DNA from: Erigeron canadensis
Taxonomy: Eukaryota > Streptophyta > Magnoliopsida > Asterales > Asteraceae
Reading direction: 5' to 3'
DNA: 64,000 bases
NCBI RefSeq assembly: GCF_010389155.1
Contig: NC_057764.1
Location: forward strand, 39,998,275 to 40,062,274
Shown piece by piece: positions 48,755 through 59,199 of the stretch (its first letter is position 1; the number at the start of each line of letters is the position of its first letter). A program made the position numbers and the translations under genes. Under the pieces are notes generated by a model that was not told where the DNA came from, searched no databases, and worked only from the letters and a program-made list of their open reading frames with translations.

Positions 48755-50020
48755 TTAGATTTTTATCCCGCGAAAAACGTGGGTAAGTTTTAAAAAATCA
48801 TTTTTTGTAAATTAATATAAAATTAAATTTGAGAAAGAAATTAATTAGTTTTAAAGTTTAGTATCTCAGATAAAAAGTAATTAATGAGACCTAATAATTA
48901 CATAATTAGTAATTAGGTTAAAAAATGTATATTCAAATTTGCAAGAACTTCTGAAAGTAAACATTCCATTTACTTCAAGGTAAGTAGGTACCATTATTGA
49001 TAGTTAATAAACAAATCACAAAGCCAACTTTAGAACTATTTGACATCTAAATACTTCTTAGTTCATGTGATTATGTCTCTTAATGTTTCCAACTTTACAA
49101 AATACAAAGTATATAATATAAGTGTAACTTCCATACCACTCTTTGCTATGAGGTCGAAGTTCTCCACACCGGAGACGGTGCACCGATTGGAGACTAGGAC
49201 TTACACCTGTTGTGCCATTTAATATTTATAGAAAACTACATATAAAAACTTCATAAAGTTATGAGGAAATGAGTACGTAGTAACTATAGATTGTTGATAA
49301 TTTATGCAAAGCAACATATTTCCCCTTTATGGTTTTATAATAAGTGTTAGGAGGATCCTCCTTGTTAAAATCTTCACTTTCATCGTCAGAATATGAGTTT
49401 CTATCCAATAAAATAAAATCCAATCAATTGATCTATTTAAAATACCGAGCATAAAATCGATAAACATTTCATCTCCTATAGATAAGTGTTTGGACCATAA
49501 CAATATGAGCAATAACATGGAAAGCATTTTAATTCATAGAATTAGAGGAGGCAAATTTCAGTCCACTTAAAAGAAAAAGGGTCGGCAACAGGTAACATGG
49601 TTCACGTATGCAGTTCTTTAACACATTTGACCCATTACCCAACTCGCCCAATTTGCAACCACTACCATTGATGGTGCATTGGTGCCTAGTGGCATCAGAA
49701 TACTAATGGAAACTATCTCCTAATGTAATGACAAAATATTGGCTAAAAGAGTGAAACTTTTTGTGTTTGTATGCTACACCTGTTGATTATGCATAGAAAA
49801 AGCATGTAACATATTACTTTCTCTGTATGCACAACACAAAGTATTACCTCATAGCATATCCTGCCCACCGACACGATAACAACTAAAGCCAAAGCATTTG
49901 TGAATTTCTTGTACATGTCTAGTTTAGTCGTCATTCGCTTGGCCTGTCAGACCATATAGGCCATTCAACTTATTATGTTAGAATTTTGCGGAAAAACCGC
50001 GGTTTAGTTTAGAAAAAAAG

Positions 50021-50156
50021 AATAAAATCCAAAGATTAAAGCACCTAACCTACAAAAAAAAAATCATGGAAATGTTCTACCAAATCTTATCAAATGAATG
50101 CATTTTACATTTTAAATGACAATAAAATCCAAAGATTAAAGCACCTAACCTACAAA
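50021..50156. repeat. 36-bp direct repeat inside the Helitron
   Basis: An identical 36-mer (AATAAAATCCAAAGATTAAA...) occurs at 50021-50056 and 50121-50156. It looks like a small internal duplication. Confidence 0.9.
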
Positions 50157-51054
50157 TAATAAATCAGCTTATAACATGGAAATTAACATGGTAAAGAACA
50201 TATATTAATATGATGAAAGTTACAGTTAAAACAGCCAACCTTGAATTGATTTCATATACGATGACATATTGTCCAGGAGTCTTTTTTTTCTCTGACACAA
50301 GTCATCATTTTTGTTGGGTTCTGTCATGTTAACCTTTGATAATTCATTGAAATAAGCAAGAATGGCTTGCAGAATGTTTCCTGTGCTGGTTCAAATTCAA
50401 TGTGTATCTTATTATTAGCCATTTTCAAATGTTTCCTTCCTGATCACATAATAAACAAAAAGAGTTATAATCTAGAACTAAATTACTAAACCATCAACAT
50501 GGGCAAAATGATGTTAGGTTAATTTAATAATTTATCAGTTTAAAAGGTTTCATCAAGTCTTAACTGGTTTCACTACTCTTGTAAAGTGTATATAGTACTG
50601 TTACTATACCATCATTGTTGTTGCTTTCGACTTTGTACATCATCTATAAGACCAGTTAAAAACAAAAAAACCTGTAAAAGGACAAAAGGTGTTTTAAGTC
50701 AGCCTCGCATATACTAAGAAGAGACTTGTTATGACCGAGCCCATATCCAACCCACCCATATTGCCATATTTAGTCTAACATTTCGTCTAAGACTAATTTA
50801 TAGGCAAAAAGAGAAACTTGAAATATATGATAAAATTAGTAAAGTATTATTATAAAAAACACAAAAAAGGAGGTTACCAAGGCCTTTCACTTGTTACTAA
50901 AAATACACCATACTTAATTGATCATGGTGATACTCATGACTCCATCACTAAGCATACTTATAAAGATGCTACAGATTATTAACCACACATTTCCACTACA
51001 ATGACACGTCGTACTTTATAACTTGCACTTATGAAACAAAAAAAAAAAAACCTC

Positions 51055-51165
51055 ACCTTACTATCATTTTCAGGACGTGCTTGTTTCCCATGTAAAGTGG
51101 TCCCATCAGCTGGAGTACTGGAATCTCTAAAGGAAAGTCGAACAACGTCATTAGGATTATGCCTC
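51055..51165 (-). pseudogene. Exon-like fragment inside Helitron, family unknown
   Basis: A minus-strand open segment reading VVRLSFRDSSTPADGTTLHG, then KQARPENDSK, ends at a GTGAGG donor-like site. Its codon-like composition differs from the surrounding AT-rich DNA. I do not recognise the protein. Confidence 0.35.
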
Positions 51166-51532
51166 TCTATAATGAACAATCAAATTGCAGAAGTATCAAC
51201 TACCGTATCCAATCTGATAACCTACTTCTCATTGGTAGAAAAATGATGCCGCCCTCCAGTAGAAAACTGACATGATAATAAAGCTCAATTAGCACAGCAA
51301 CGCACATTATTATCAATAATTTCAAAACCCTATAAAAAATTAATCAATCTATTTCCTGAACAGTTGCAAATTCATTGTATCATCATCTACTTGATAAGGC
51401 TATATACAGCTCAGTAATCTACCAAGAGAGAGAGAACTAAAACTTGTAAGAGCTTAATACCTCTTCATCATACTCGCTTTCGTTGAGCCACTGGCTTCAG
51501 AACTCGCTCTGTTCCTTCTTTGAGTGGGTTGT

Positions 51533-51726
51533 CACATTCTCGTCATCCTGGATACATAGATTTATTAGTTCAAATAATGCGACACCAAATACCTAAAGGT
51601 ACATATAAGCAAGTTTCGAGAAATATAATGAAAGCTATCTTGAAATAGAGGATGAGCTTATCAGACACATTCTCATCATCCTAGATATATGGATTTATTA
51701 GTTGAAATAATGTGACACCAAATACC
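51533..51726. repeat. 61-bp imperfect direct repeat inside the Helitron
   Basis: 51533-51593 and 51666-51726 match at most positions (CACATTCTCGTCATCCTGGA against CACATTCTCATCATCCTAGA, and continuing). Both carry a minus-strand DDENV-coding exon edge, so an exon border has been duplicated. Confidence 0.85.
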
Positions 51727-52312
51727 CTAGATTGCTAATGGTTTAATATAAGATTAAACTATCTTGAATCACGCAAAATAGAGTATGAACTTTAACCTTT
51801 CCATATAAAACAAACCCAAATACTAACCTTTGAAAATTGATTTGGCCCCGTTTCTTTCTTCTCTTTTTCTTTTTCCTCGTGCCAAATACACAAAAAATTT
51901 CATCATGTTATAACGTTTAAAGCACGCCAATATACCACGTTGACCGCAAAGGTCAGTATTATACAAAATGCACCTCCTGATTATGACAGGAGGTTCTAAC
52001 TTTGGACCTCTTCCTTCAAATCATCTTATAAAGATGGTACTCAAAGTAAGCCAGTCCATTCGCTTCCAAAATCCATTAAATCCTTTCATCAAAATGCTTT
52101 CCCTCGGATACAAAGAAAGCTTAGTGATTTTTACAACTTTGGTTTAAAATAATATTAACTAAACACTGGCTCATTAAAAGTTCTCTCATCAAAAAATGCA
52201 GATTCACTGGACCAACAGAAGCATACAAATTCAAAGGATAAATCTCAATTTACTACATGTTACCCTCCTCAACTTTTTAAAAATGACATATTTGAAGGTC
52301 ATAGTAGTTTAC

Positions 52313-52381
52313 CTTCATCTTCAAATTTATCCCAATTTTCATCCCAATCAGCTGCACCTTCTTGAATGCCAACTTGCCAAC
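52313..52381 (-). pseudogene. Captured exon of EH-domain (Pan1/EPS15-like) protein
   Basis: A complete exon-like unit: an AG acceptor, an open stretch reading GIQEGAADWDENWDKFEDEG, and a GTAAAC donor. This tryptophan/acid motif is characteristic of plant EH-domain endocytic proteins of the AtEH/Pan1 group (TPLATE complex). Only this piece is recognised, so it is a captured fragment and not a gene. Confidence 0.65.
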
Positions 52382-52867
52382 CTAAAATACATTAGCCGTA
52401 CTCTTTTCAGATAAGTTCTTACTTTCCAACTTTTATGAAAATATTGGGCAGAAGCTTCATTTATATTCACATCCCCATGACTATAGTTCTTAATACATTG
52501 ATTACTTATGAAACTATATAATAAATGGAGAAAAGAATCCATTTTGGCCAACTCTATCTGAACCCATGCATTTTGACTAAAACCCATTGCATTTCTTACC
52601 CAACCCGCCCGCTTTGACGCTCCATAGAAAAAATCTGTTGGACATTTGAAAATCGTAGCCACCATCAGTGTAAATCACTTAGTTCAAGATTACCAAATGG
52701 TAAAAAGATACGGGGCTGATTAATAATATGGATCTTGAATTGAATAGGCTTGCTTATTTTTGCTTGTGATTCCTCTTTATCAAGCTGCAAATTCCTTATT
52801 TTGCCTTTGACACGAATATAATCTTTTACGCAGAGATTACAACCCACATATATACAAAAAATATATA

Positions 52868-52930
52868 CCCGATCTCCCATAACATCTTCTAATCCAGCCT
52901 CTCCTTCTTCCATAGATTTCAACAACAACA
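52868..52930 (-). pseudogene. Exon-like fragment inside Helitron, family unknown
   Basis: A minus-strand segment encoding SMEEGEAGLEDVMGDR ends at a GTATAT donor-like site. It is in the same orientation as the GAPDH-like and EH-like pieces. Not recognised. Confidence 0.35.
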
Positions 52931-53127
52931 CACACAAAAATAAAGTTATAAGATGAAATAACACATTAAAATGAAACATATCGGCACAAACAACAAAACT
53001 TAGTTAAAAACTTTGAAAAAATCGGTATGGACCAATAAAACTAATAAAGCTTCAACCTTTCTTAATCAAATTTGTAAACATGCAAAAGAAAAGCCATATG
53101 CACTTTGAAAAAAATCATTTGAGATAC

Positions 53128-53200
53128 CTTAAAATGAACGGATTCCACGACATAGTCGGCTTCGGTTGAAGCCCATGGGATCTTTTCTGGATTCCTTCGG
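53128..53200 (-). pseudogene. Captured GAPDH exon fragment
   Basis: Minus-strand RNPEKIPWASTEADYVVES matches the conserved RNPEEIPW...ADxVVES segment of cytosolic glyceraldehyde-3-phosphate dehydrogenase. The next expected residues (TGVFT) are missing; the sequence reads VHFK and then a GTATC donor-like site. No catalytic cysteine region was found nearby, so this is a captured, decayed fragment. Confidence 0.7.
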
Positions 53201-53561
53201 TAATAAACCAAAATCACAAAGCCGCTGCCCAAACATACCTTGCATCCTCGTTTCCTTCTATAAATCATAACACATTAAAGTTAAAGATTCAAAATAAACC
53301 TTTATAGATGTACCCGGTTTATAGTTGCTGCTTAAAAACACAATCGCCACAAGAAATTCAGCACCTTCAATCAGAATATTCAGTATAAGGTACCTTCAAC
53401 GCCATAGATCTAAACTCAATCGCCATTCCTTGGGTGTATGCAATATAATCTAGAAAAGTCGAATAGATTTGTATATACATGATAGATTCATATATATAAA
53501 GAAATTTATATATCTATATATATATATTGATTTCAGATTTGATATCCATATATATATATAC

Positions 53562-53641
53562 CTTAGGTTGAGTAGCAGCAGCCGTAACATAAGCAACTTC
53601 ATCAGCAGCAGTCGCCTTAACATAAGCAGCTTCAAGCTTTC
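53562..53641 (-). pseudogene. Exon-like fragment inside Helitron, family unknown
   Basis: Bounded by an AG acceptor and a GTATAT donor. It encodes an Ala-rich stretch (KLEAAYVKATAADEVAYVTA). Another possible exon follows at about 53397-53452. I cannot assign a family. Confidence 0.35.
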
Positions 53642-54305
53642 CTAAATTAAAATCAAAAATGGAATTAAAACTCGCTATGATTACAGAGCGACCGCCATGT
53701 TCTTCTCCTTCGCCACTCCCACTGCTTCACATTCACAATCACAATAACAAGATTCAATCTTTTATTCAAGAAACTTCAATTGACAAAATACAAAAAACCC
53801 ATTTACACATATATGATATTTAATCAATAAAACATACATCTAATATCAATTACCCAAACCCCTACAAAACCGATTAAAGACGACCATGAGGATGATGACT
53901 GATGAACCTGTGAAATCAAAAATCAAGACAAGTTATAAAAAAAAAATATGAAATCAAAAACCTGAGAAGAAAGAAAAATTTATTTGATCATATTTAAATT
54001 TTGAATTATTGATTGAAGAGAAAATATGAAAAGAAAGATTATACCATATTCTCCCTTCTCTCTCATCTATTGCAAACCCCACGTCACCCAATAATACTGC
54101 CCATTTTTAAAAAAATAAAGGACCCGCCTATTTTTCAATTTTATTATCCCGCCCAATACACCCTTCTTCACACACTCTCACACCTCAGAACACACACCAA
54201 ATTCATCATCGCTTATGTCATAGATCCGATGTGGCGAGGTTGTGAGCTTGACAACTAAGCTTTTTTTAAAAGTTTCCTCACCCTCCTTTAGTATGAAAAG
54301 AGAGA

Positions 54306-55010
54306 TTAGAAGTTTTTATTTTCTTTGATTTATGATTGATGGTGATTTAAATATGTATATGATATATATATATATATATATAGGGGAAAGATAATTTGAG
54401 ACCAACTAAAAAAAGTCCAAAAAAGGACCATTGATTTTCGTAAGTTACACACAACCATCATGATCTACTACGATATACAAGACTTTTTTGTAAAAACACT
54501 ATGACTTTACGGCGACGGGCCCACCAGAAAATCATGTGTAAGTTAAGTTACACATGTGTAACGTAAGTAACTTACACATGTGTAACTTAACTTACACATG
54601 ATTTTCTGGTAGGCCCGTCGCCGGAAAGTCTTAGTGTTTTTACAAAAAAATCTTGTATATCGTAGTAGATCATGATGGTGTACAAAAATCAATGGTCCTA
54701 GTTGGTCATAAAATAAGAGGTGGTCTTAAAATATCTCACCCCTATATATATATATATGTAAAAAGTGTCAAACCTAAATGTAACTCAAAAAACTTTGTTT
54801 GGAAGGTTAATTAGTTAATCAACGCTCTCGAGTTCAGGTAAGCTTATCAAAGGTAAACCAATCACCCGAGTTGCACAAGTTATATAACAACAAAAATAAC
54901 ATGACCATCGGTATATCCTCAACTCTACACAACACACAAGCTATATCAAAAGTAAAAAACTCTTACTGACCCAAATGATGAATTTTACGAAATGTGAACA
55001 TCTCAAGCAG
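54306..55010. repeat. Proximal part of copy 4 downstream flank
   Basis: Outside the MITE at 54383-54742 this matches 27350-27640 and 43150-43510 (GGTAAACCAATCACCCGAG, TTGCACAAGTTATA). It continues the flank whose other part ends at 48754, placing the Helitron insertion between them. Confidence 0.75.
54383..54742. mobile_element. Fold-back MITE, nearly full-length palindrome
   Basis: The arms from GGGGAAAGATAATTTGAGAC to the centre (GTTACACATGTGTAACGTAA, near 54555-54575) pair with the other half, which ends AAGAGGTGGTCTTAAAATAT then CTCACCCC. TA repeats flank both sides. A half copy lies at about 55400-55500. Confidence 0.85.
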
Positions 55011-55081
55011 TCTTACACACCCAAAATACACAGTAAAATGAATATGTATATTCAACAAACAATATTGAGGAAAATGAATAC

Positions 55082-55390
55082 CTCTTTCATATTTGAATTG
55101 AACCCAATCATTTGATCTAAGGTCAATAACATCACGAACCATAAACCTCATGCGTGAACCTAGTTGCTGGTTTGTTGCTAGCTCTTTGAGTCAATTGAAG
55201 TGAAGATCATTATTTCTCCTTGATTCAGGGCCCTCATCAAACTGTTTGCCTATCGTTTTTAACAAACGGCATATTGCCTCCACATTATCTTCCTCGGGGC
55301 AAATATTACTGTCAGTCCCTAAAACCTCCTGTTCAGTCCAAAATGCATCATGAGATCCAAAAAACTTATAGTTACTCTTGAAACAAATTC
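55082..55390 (-). pseudogene. eIF(iso)4G exon 8 relic, copy 4
   Basis: 55082-55328 aligns with exon 8 of the intact gene (CPEEDNVEAICRLLKTIGKQ, then [18 protein letters not shown]) but has an in-frame TGA after NDLHFN. About 60 bp of intron 7 follow before similarity stops at a half MITE. No other exons remain. Confidence 0.85.
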
Positions 55391-57016
55391 ATAAGATATA
55401 TATAGGTTATTTTAGGACTATGTTTTTTTTTTTTTAACTTACACACTACCATGATCATCTATTATCATATATAAGATTTTTTTGTAAAAACACTAAGACT
55501 TTCCCAACCCCTAAATAAATAAACGAATTGTATTGCTACGATATATGATGTCTTGTCTAATTTGTTTTATGTTTTACAATACCCAACCCCTAAATAAATA
55601 AACGAATTGTATTGCTACCATGAATTGTCTTGCTACAATAAAAGTTCTGATCCATGCATATAGAAGACTCAAAAGCCCACAAAAACCCATAAAATTTATA
55701 TAATCGGGCCACACTAGGCTTCAGGTTTTTTGGACCATCTGCTCATCTAGGAATCCCAACTCTTCCTCAACTTTTATTTATTCTTATTTTATATTTAACA
55801 AAATTGTATAACTTAAAAAATAAATCAAATTTTATACTATTATCGTTTGTGGGATCCGTTTACTAATTTCTAATTTCGAATTTTGGAAAAAAAAGGGCTT
55901 TTCTTTTTATCCCCCCCTCTCTATTTATACTCAACTTAACACACTCATTTCAAATTACAACAACTTCTTTCAAATCATTTTTTATCCTCCTCAAAACCAT
56001 TCTATTTCAATATGGCCAGACAAATATGGAGTGAATCCGAACAAGTGGTGGGCAAACGAAAGCGCTTACCGTGGCTTAGGGAAAATGTCAATTAAAGATA
56101 ATGAAGATGAAGAGTAATCTTATCATTATGTATTTCGTGTTTTATCAAATACTATGTTTTTTTATTTTGTGTTGTCTTTTTTATTGTAATGTGTTCTGAT
56201 AATAAAATGTGTTTGATTATTAAAAAAAATACAAATTTTCTTCTTTACATACAAAAAGATATACTACATATATACATATATAATATCTACAAAACAAACA
56301 AAATACACAAACAAAAAAAAAAGAAAAAAAAAGAAAAACTGGCCCTTAACTTGCGCTCTCTCGTCGTGCCAATTCCTCCCACCGAAGCACCTCCATCGAC
56401 AAAGGCCACGAACGAGGTGCTGCCAACCTCTTCCTCGTAGACCAAGCCAACCAAGAGGCTCACGAAGAGCCGTTGGCATGGGCCTTAGTACGAGTAATTT
56501 GGTATTATGATCTTGACCCATACCAAAATCAGTATAAGTAGTAATTACCATGATACATGAATAACATGACGCACGTACATAATATCTTGTCGACTAGAGC
56601 TTGATCATAGAATGGTTGTTTTGGAATGTGATATTTGGTTGTGGTTATCAGAACAACAATGATATGGCTTCTGTGTGGCTTTATCAAACTCAATGTACAA
56701 TGTGAACAAAAACTGCAGATAATGCAGATTACATAAACCAAATAATCTTCTTTGACTCGTATAATCATTATTTTCTAATTATTTCTCTAATAAACATTGA
56801 CCATAAACTAATACTCGTATGTAGTACATCTTCACAAAATGAGTTCAATTTGGTTCAGTTGAAGTCCAAAACTACAAACAGATTATGCACAAAACACAAG
56901 TTTATTTGTTTATAAAAACTCACATTACATTAACAAAACAGAACATAGCTAAGCATACACCAACTACCAACTAAAACTACTATCAAACAAGCTTCAAACC
57001 ATCTCCACCACCAAAT
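55391..57016. other. Intergenic DNA with transposon debris
   Basis: 55391-55500 is half of the 54383 MITE family. 55860-56230 looks like the non-coding and N-terminal part of a decayed transposon, with a short frame reading MARQIWSESEQVVGKRKR that I cannot assign. 56340-56480 is a GC-rich patch without a gene. 56850-57016 is the HSP70 3' flank. Confidence 0.45.
55503..55618. repeat. 37-bp direct repeat
   Basis: The identical 37-mer starting CCCAACCCCTAAATAAATAA occurs at 55503-55539 and 55582-55618, next to the half MITE. Confidence 0.9.
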
Positions 57017-58963
57017 CTAATCCACCTCTTCAATCTTTGGTCCAGCCCCACTGCCACTGCCACCAGCGCCATTAGCCGTCCCTCCACCCATAGGCACATC
57101 ACCACCGGCACCACCCTGATACATTTTCGCAATTATGGGGTTACAAACACCTTCCAATTCCTTCAACTTATCTTCCAATTCATCCACTTCAGCCAGCTGA
57201 TTCTTCTCTAGCCACTCCAATCCATCATCCACCGCCTTCTCGATAGTCTGCTTCTCCTCTGCCCCCAACTTTGCCGCAAACTTCTCGTCCTTAATCGTGT
57301 TCCTCATATTATAAGCATAATTCTCTAGGGCGTTTCTTGCCTCCACTTTCTTCTTCACCTCCTCATCCTCGGCCTTATACTTCTCTGCTTCTTGCACCAA
57401 CCGCTCTATCTCATCCTTGCTTAATCTCCCCTTATCGTTCGTGATCGTGATCTTGTTCTTAACTCCAGCAGTTTTGTCCTCGGCCGAAACATTTAAAATC
57501 CCATTTGCATCAATGTCAAAGGTGACATTAATCTGAGGGACACCCCTAGGAGCCGGAGGGATCCCGGTTAGCTCGAATTTCCCTAGAAGATTATTATCTT
57601 TAGTTCTAGCCCGTTCTCCTTCATATACTTGAATCAAAACCCCAGGCTGGTTATCCGAGTAGGTTGAAAAAATCTGCTCTTTTTTAGTCGGGATTGTTGT
57701 ATTTCTCGGGATCAAAGTAGTCATCACACCGCCAGCCGTCTCCAACCCGAGACTGAGCGGTGTGACATCGAGGAGTAGAAGGTCTTGGACCTTCTGATCT
57801 CCTTCACCAGTCAAAATCGCGGCCTGGACAGCCGCACCATAAGCCACCGCTTCATCAGGATTTATACTTTTACAAAGCTCCTTCCCATTAAAGTAATCAA
57901 TCAAAAGTTGTTGAACTTTCGGAATCCGGGTCGACCCACCAACCAAAACAACCTCGTGAACCGAACCCTTATCGATTTTTGCATCTTTCAAACACTTCTC
58001 AACCGGATCCATACATTTCCTAAACATATCCATGCACAACTCCTCAAACCTCGCCCTAGTTATCGTCGCATAGAAGTCGATTCCTTCATACAAGGAATCG
58101 ACTTCTATAGTCGTCTGAGACGACGAGGATAACGTCCTTTTCGCCCGTTCACAAGCGGTCCTCAACCGCCTCAACGCCCTTGCGTTCCCACTAATATCCT
58201 TCTTATGTTTCCTTCTAAATTCCGTCACGAAATGATTCACCAACCGATTATCAAAATCCTCGCCACCCAAATGCGTATCTCCAGCCGTCGATTTCACTTC
58301 AAAAATCCCTTCTTCAATAGTCAAAAGAGATACGTCAAAGGTCCCACCGCCCAAGTCAAAAATCAAAACATTCTGTTCTCCTTGTCTTGAAGCCTTCTTA
58401 TCCAACCCGTAAGCAATCGCAGCTGCCGTCGGCTCATTAATAATCCTCATCACATTCAACCCGGAAATCGCGCCAGCATCTTTAGTCGCCTGTCGTTGAG
58501 AATCATTGAAATAAGCAGGAACCGTCACGACAGCGTTTTTGATCGCCTGACTCAAAAACGCTTCCGCGGTTTCCCTCATTTTAACAAGCACCATAGACGA
58601 TATTTCCTCAGGGGCGAAGGTTTTATCTTCGCCCTTGTAAGAAACAACAATCATGGGCTTATCGCCCGGGCCGGCCACAACTTTAAACGGCCATAGCTTC
58701 ATGTCACTCTGAACGGATGGATCGGTGAACCGTCTTCCAATCAACCGCTTAGCGTCGAACACCGTGTTTTGCGGGTTCATTGCTACTTGGTTTTTGGCGG
58801 CGTCACCGATCAACCGTTCAGTGTCGGTGAAAGCGACATAAGAGGGTGTGGTCCGGTTTCCTTGGTCGTTTGGTATGATCTCGACCCGGTCGTTTAGCCA
58901 TACACCGACACAACTGTAGGTTGTGCCAAGGTCTATTCCAATTGCCTTGTCCACTTTAGCCAT
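57017..58963 (-). CDS. HSP70: Cytosolic heat shock protein 70, intronless
   Basis: An ATP-dependent chaperone of the cytosol and nucleus that binds exposed hydrophobic peptides with J-domain and nucleotide-exchange partners (family knowledge). A single 648-codon frame carries all three HSP70 signatures: IDLGTTYS near residue 10, [14 protein letters not shown] near 200, and [17 protein letters not shown] near 340. The substrate-binding domain and a Gly-rich tail ending EEVD, the cytosolic TPR-cochaperone tag, follow. The length is normal for plant cytosolic HSP70. Many plant cytosolic HSP70 genes have one intron early in the ATPase domain; this one has none, which together with the promoter elements suggests a strongly stress-induced member (inference). 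No defects seen. Confidence 0.98.
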   Translation of the reverse strand: MAKVDKAIGIDLGTTYSCVGVWLNDRVEIIPNDQGNRTTPSYVAFTDTERLIGDAAKNQVAMNPQNTVFDAKRLIGRRFTDPSVQSDMKLWPFKVVAGPGDKPMIVVSYKGEDKTFAPEEISSMVLVKMRETAEAFLSQAIKNAVVTVPAYFNDSQRQATKDAGAISGLNVMRIINEPTAAAIAYGLDKKASRQGEQNVLIFDLGGGTFDVSLLTIEEGIFEVKSTAGDTHLGGEDFDNRLVNHFVTEFRRKHKKDISGNARALRRLRTACERAKRTLSSSSQTTIEVDSLYEGIDFYATITRARFEELCMDMFRKCMDPVEKCLKDAKIDKGSVHEVVLVGGSTRIPKVQQLLIDYFNGKELCKSINPDEAVAYGAAVQAAILTGEGDQKVQDLLLLDVTPLSLGLETAGGVMTTLIPRNTTIPTKKEQIFSTYSDNQPGVLIQVYEGERARTKDNNLLGKFELTGIPPAPRGVPQINVTFDIDANGILNVSAEDKTAGVKNKITITNDKGRLSKDEIERLVQEAEKYKAEDEEVKKKVEARNALENYAYNMRNTIKDEKFAAKLGAEEKQTIEKAVDDGLEWLEKNQLAEVDELEDKLKELEGVCNPIIAKMYQGGAGGDVPMGGGTANGAGGSGSGAGPKIEEVD

Positions 58964-59050
58964 CGATGAAACTATATATTGTTTTGTTTTTTATGTGTTT
59001 TTTCTAAGCTGTAACTTTTGATGTTTTTCTTAACATCAGGATTTTTGGAA

Positions 59051-59058
59051 TTTATAAG
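59051..59058 (-). promoter_or_regulatory. TATA box of HSP70
   Basis: The minus strand reads CTTATAAA about 90 bp before the HSP70 ATG, leaving room for a leader of roughly 55-60 nt. Confidence 0.65.
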
Positions 59059-59076
59059 TAGACCATAAATCGGTTT

Positions 59077-59089
59077 GAGAATTCGAGAG
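59077..59089 (-). promoter_or_regulatory. Candidate heat-shock element
   Basis: The plus strand reads GAGAATTCGAGAG: three alternating 5-bp units (GAG-AA-TTC-GA-GAG). The essential G and first A of each GAA unit are kept and the third base varies. It lies about 20 bp upstream of the TATA box, as in inducible HSP genes. No perfect nGAAnnTTCnnGAAn was found nearby. Confidence 0.5.
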
Positions 59090-59199
59090 AGACAGGAGAT
59101 TGTTCTGGATGGGGCGGGAAAGTTTGTGAATTGACGAATCTGGCCTGGATAGCGTATGTTCGAATTCGCTGTAAGAGGTTTATAGAATAAGGTCAATTT

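Larger units (their letters stand above)
48755..54305 (-). mobile_element. 5.55-kb non-autonomous Helitron with captured gene fragments
   Basis: On the minus strand it begins TCTCTCTTTTCATACTAAAG preceded by A, and ends CTAA followed by T. A near-perfect GC hairpin (48767-48783) lies 12 nt before the end. The host flank of eIF(iso)4G copy 4 is continuous across the junction when compared with copy 2 (27340-27420), which supplies an empty-site reference. There is no RepHel helicase gene. The interior holds several minus-strand exon-like pieces with splice sites, including GAPDH-like (53128-53200) and EH-domain-protein-like (52313-52381) fragments, plus unrecognised ones at 53562-53641, 52868-52930, about 51836-51890 and 51055-51165. 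Confidence 0.8.

Noticed and set aside
53128..53200. A functional GAPDH gene in the 48.8-54.3 kb region
   Set aside because: Only one short conserved block is present; the catalytic cysteine and the other exons were not found.
18195..55328. The eIF(iso)4G copies as an assembly artefact
   Set aside because: The copies differ by many substitutions, indels and independent transposon insertions, so they are not collapsed or duplicated reads. The near-identical 44641-44930 stretch alone deserves a read-level check.
57785..58132. Long open frames antisense to HSP70
   Set aside because: They mirror the GC-richer codons of the real gene and have no independent start context or recognisable protein.
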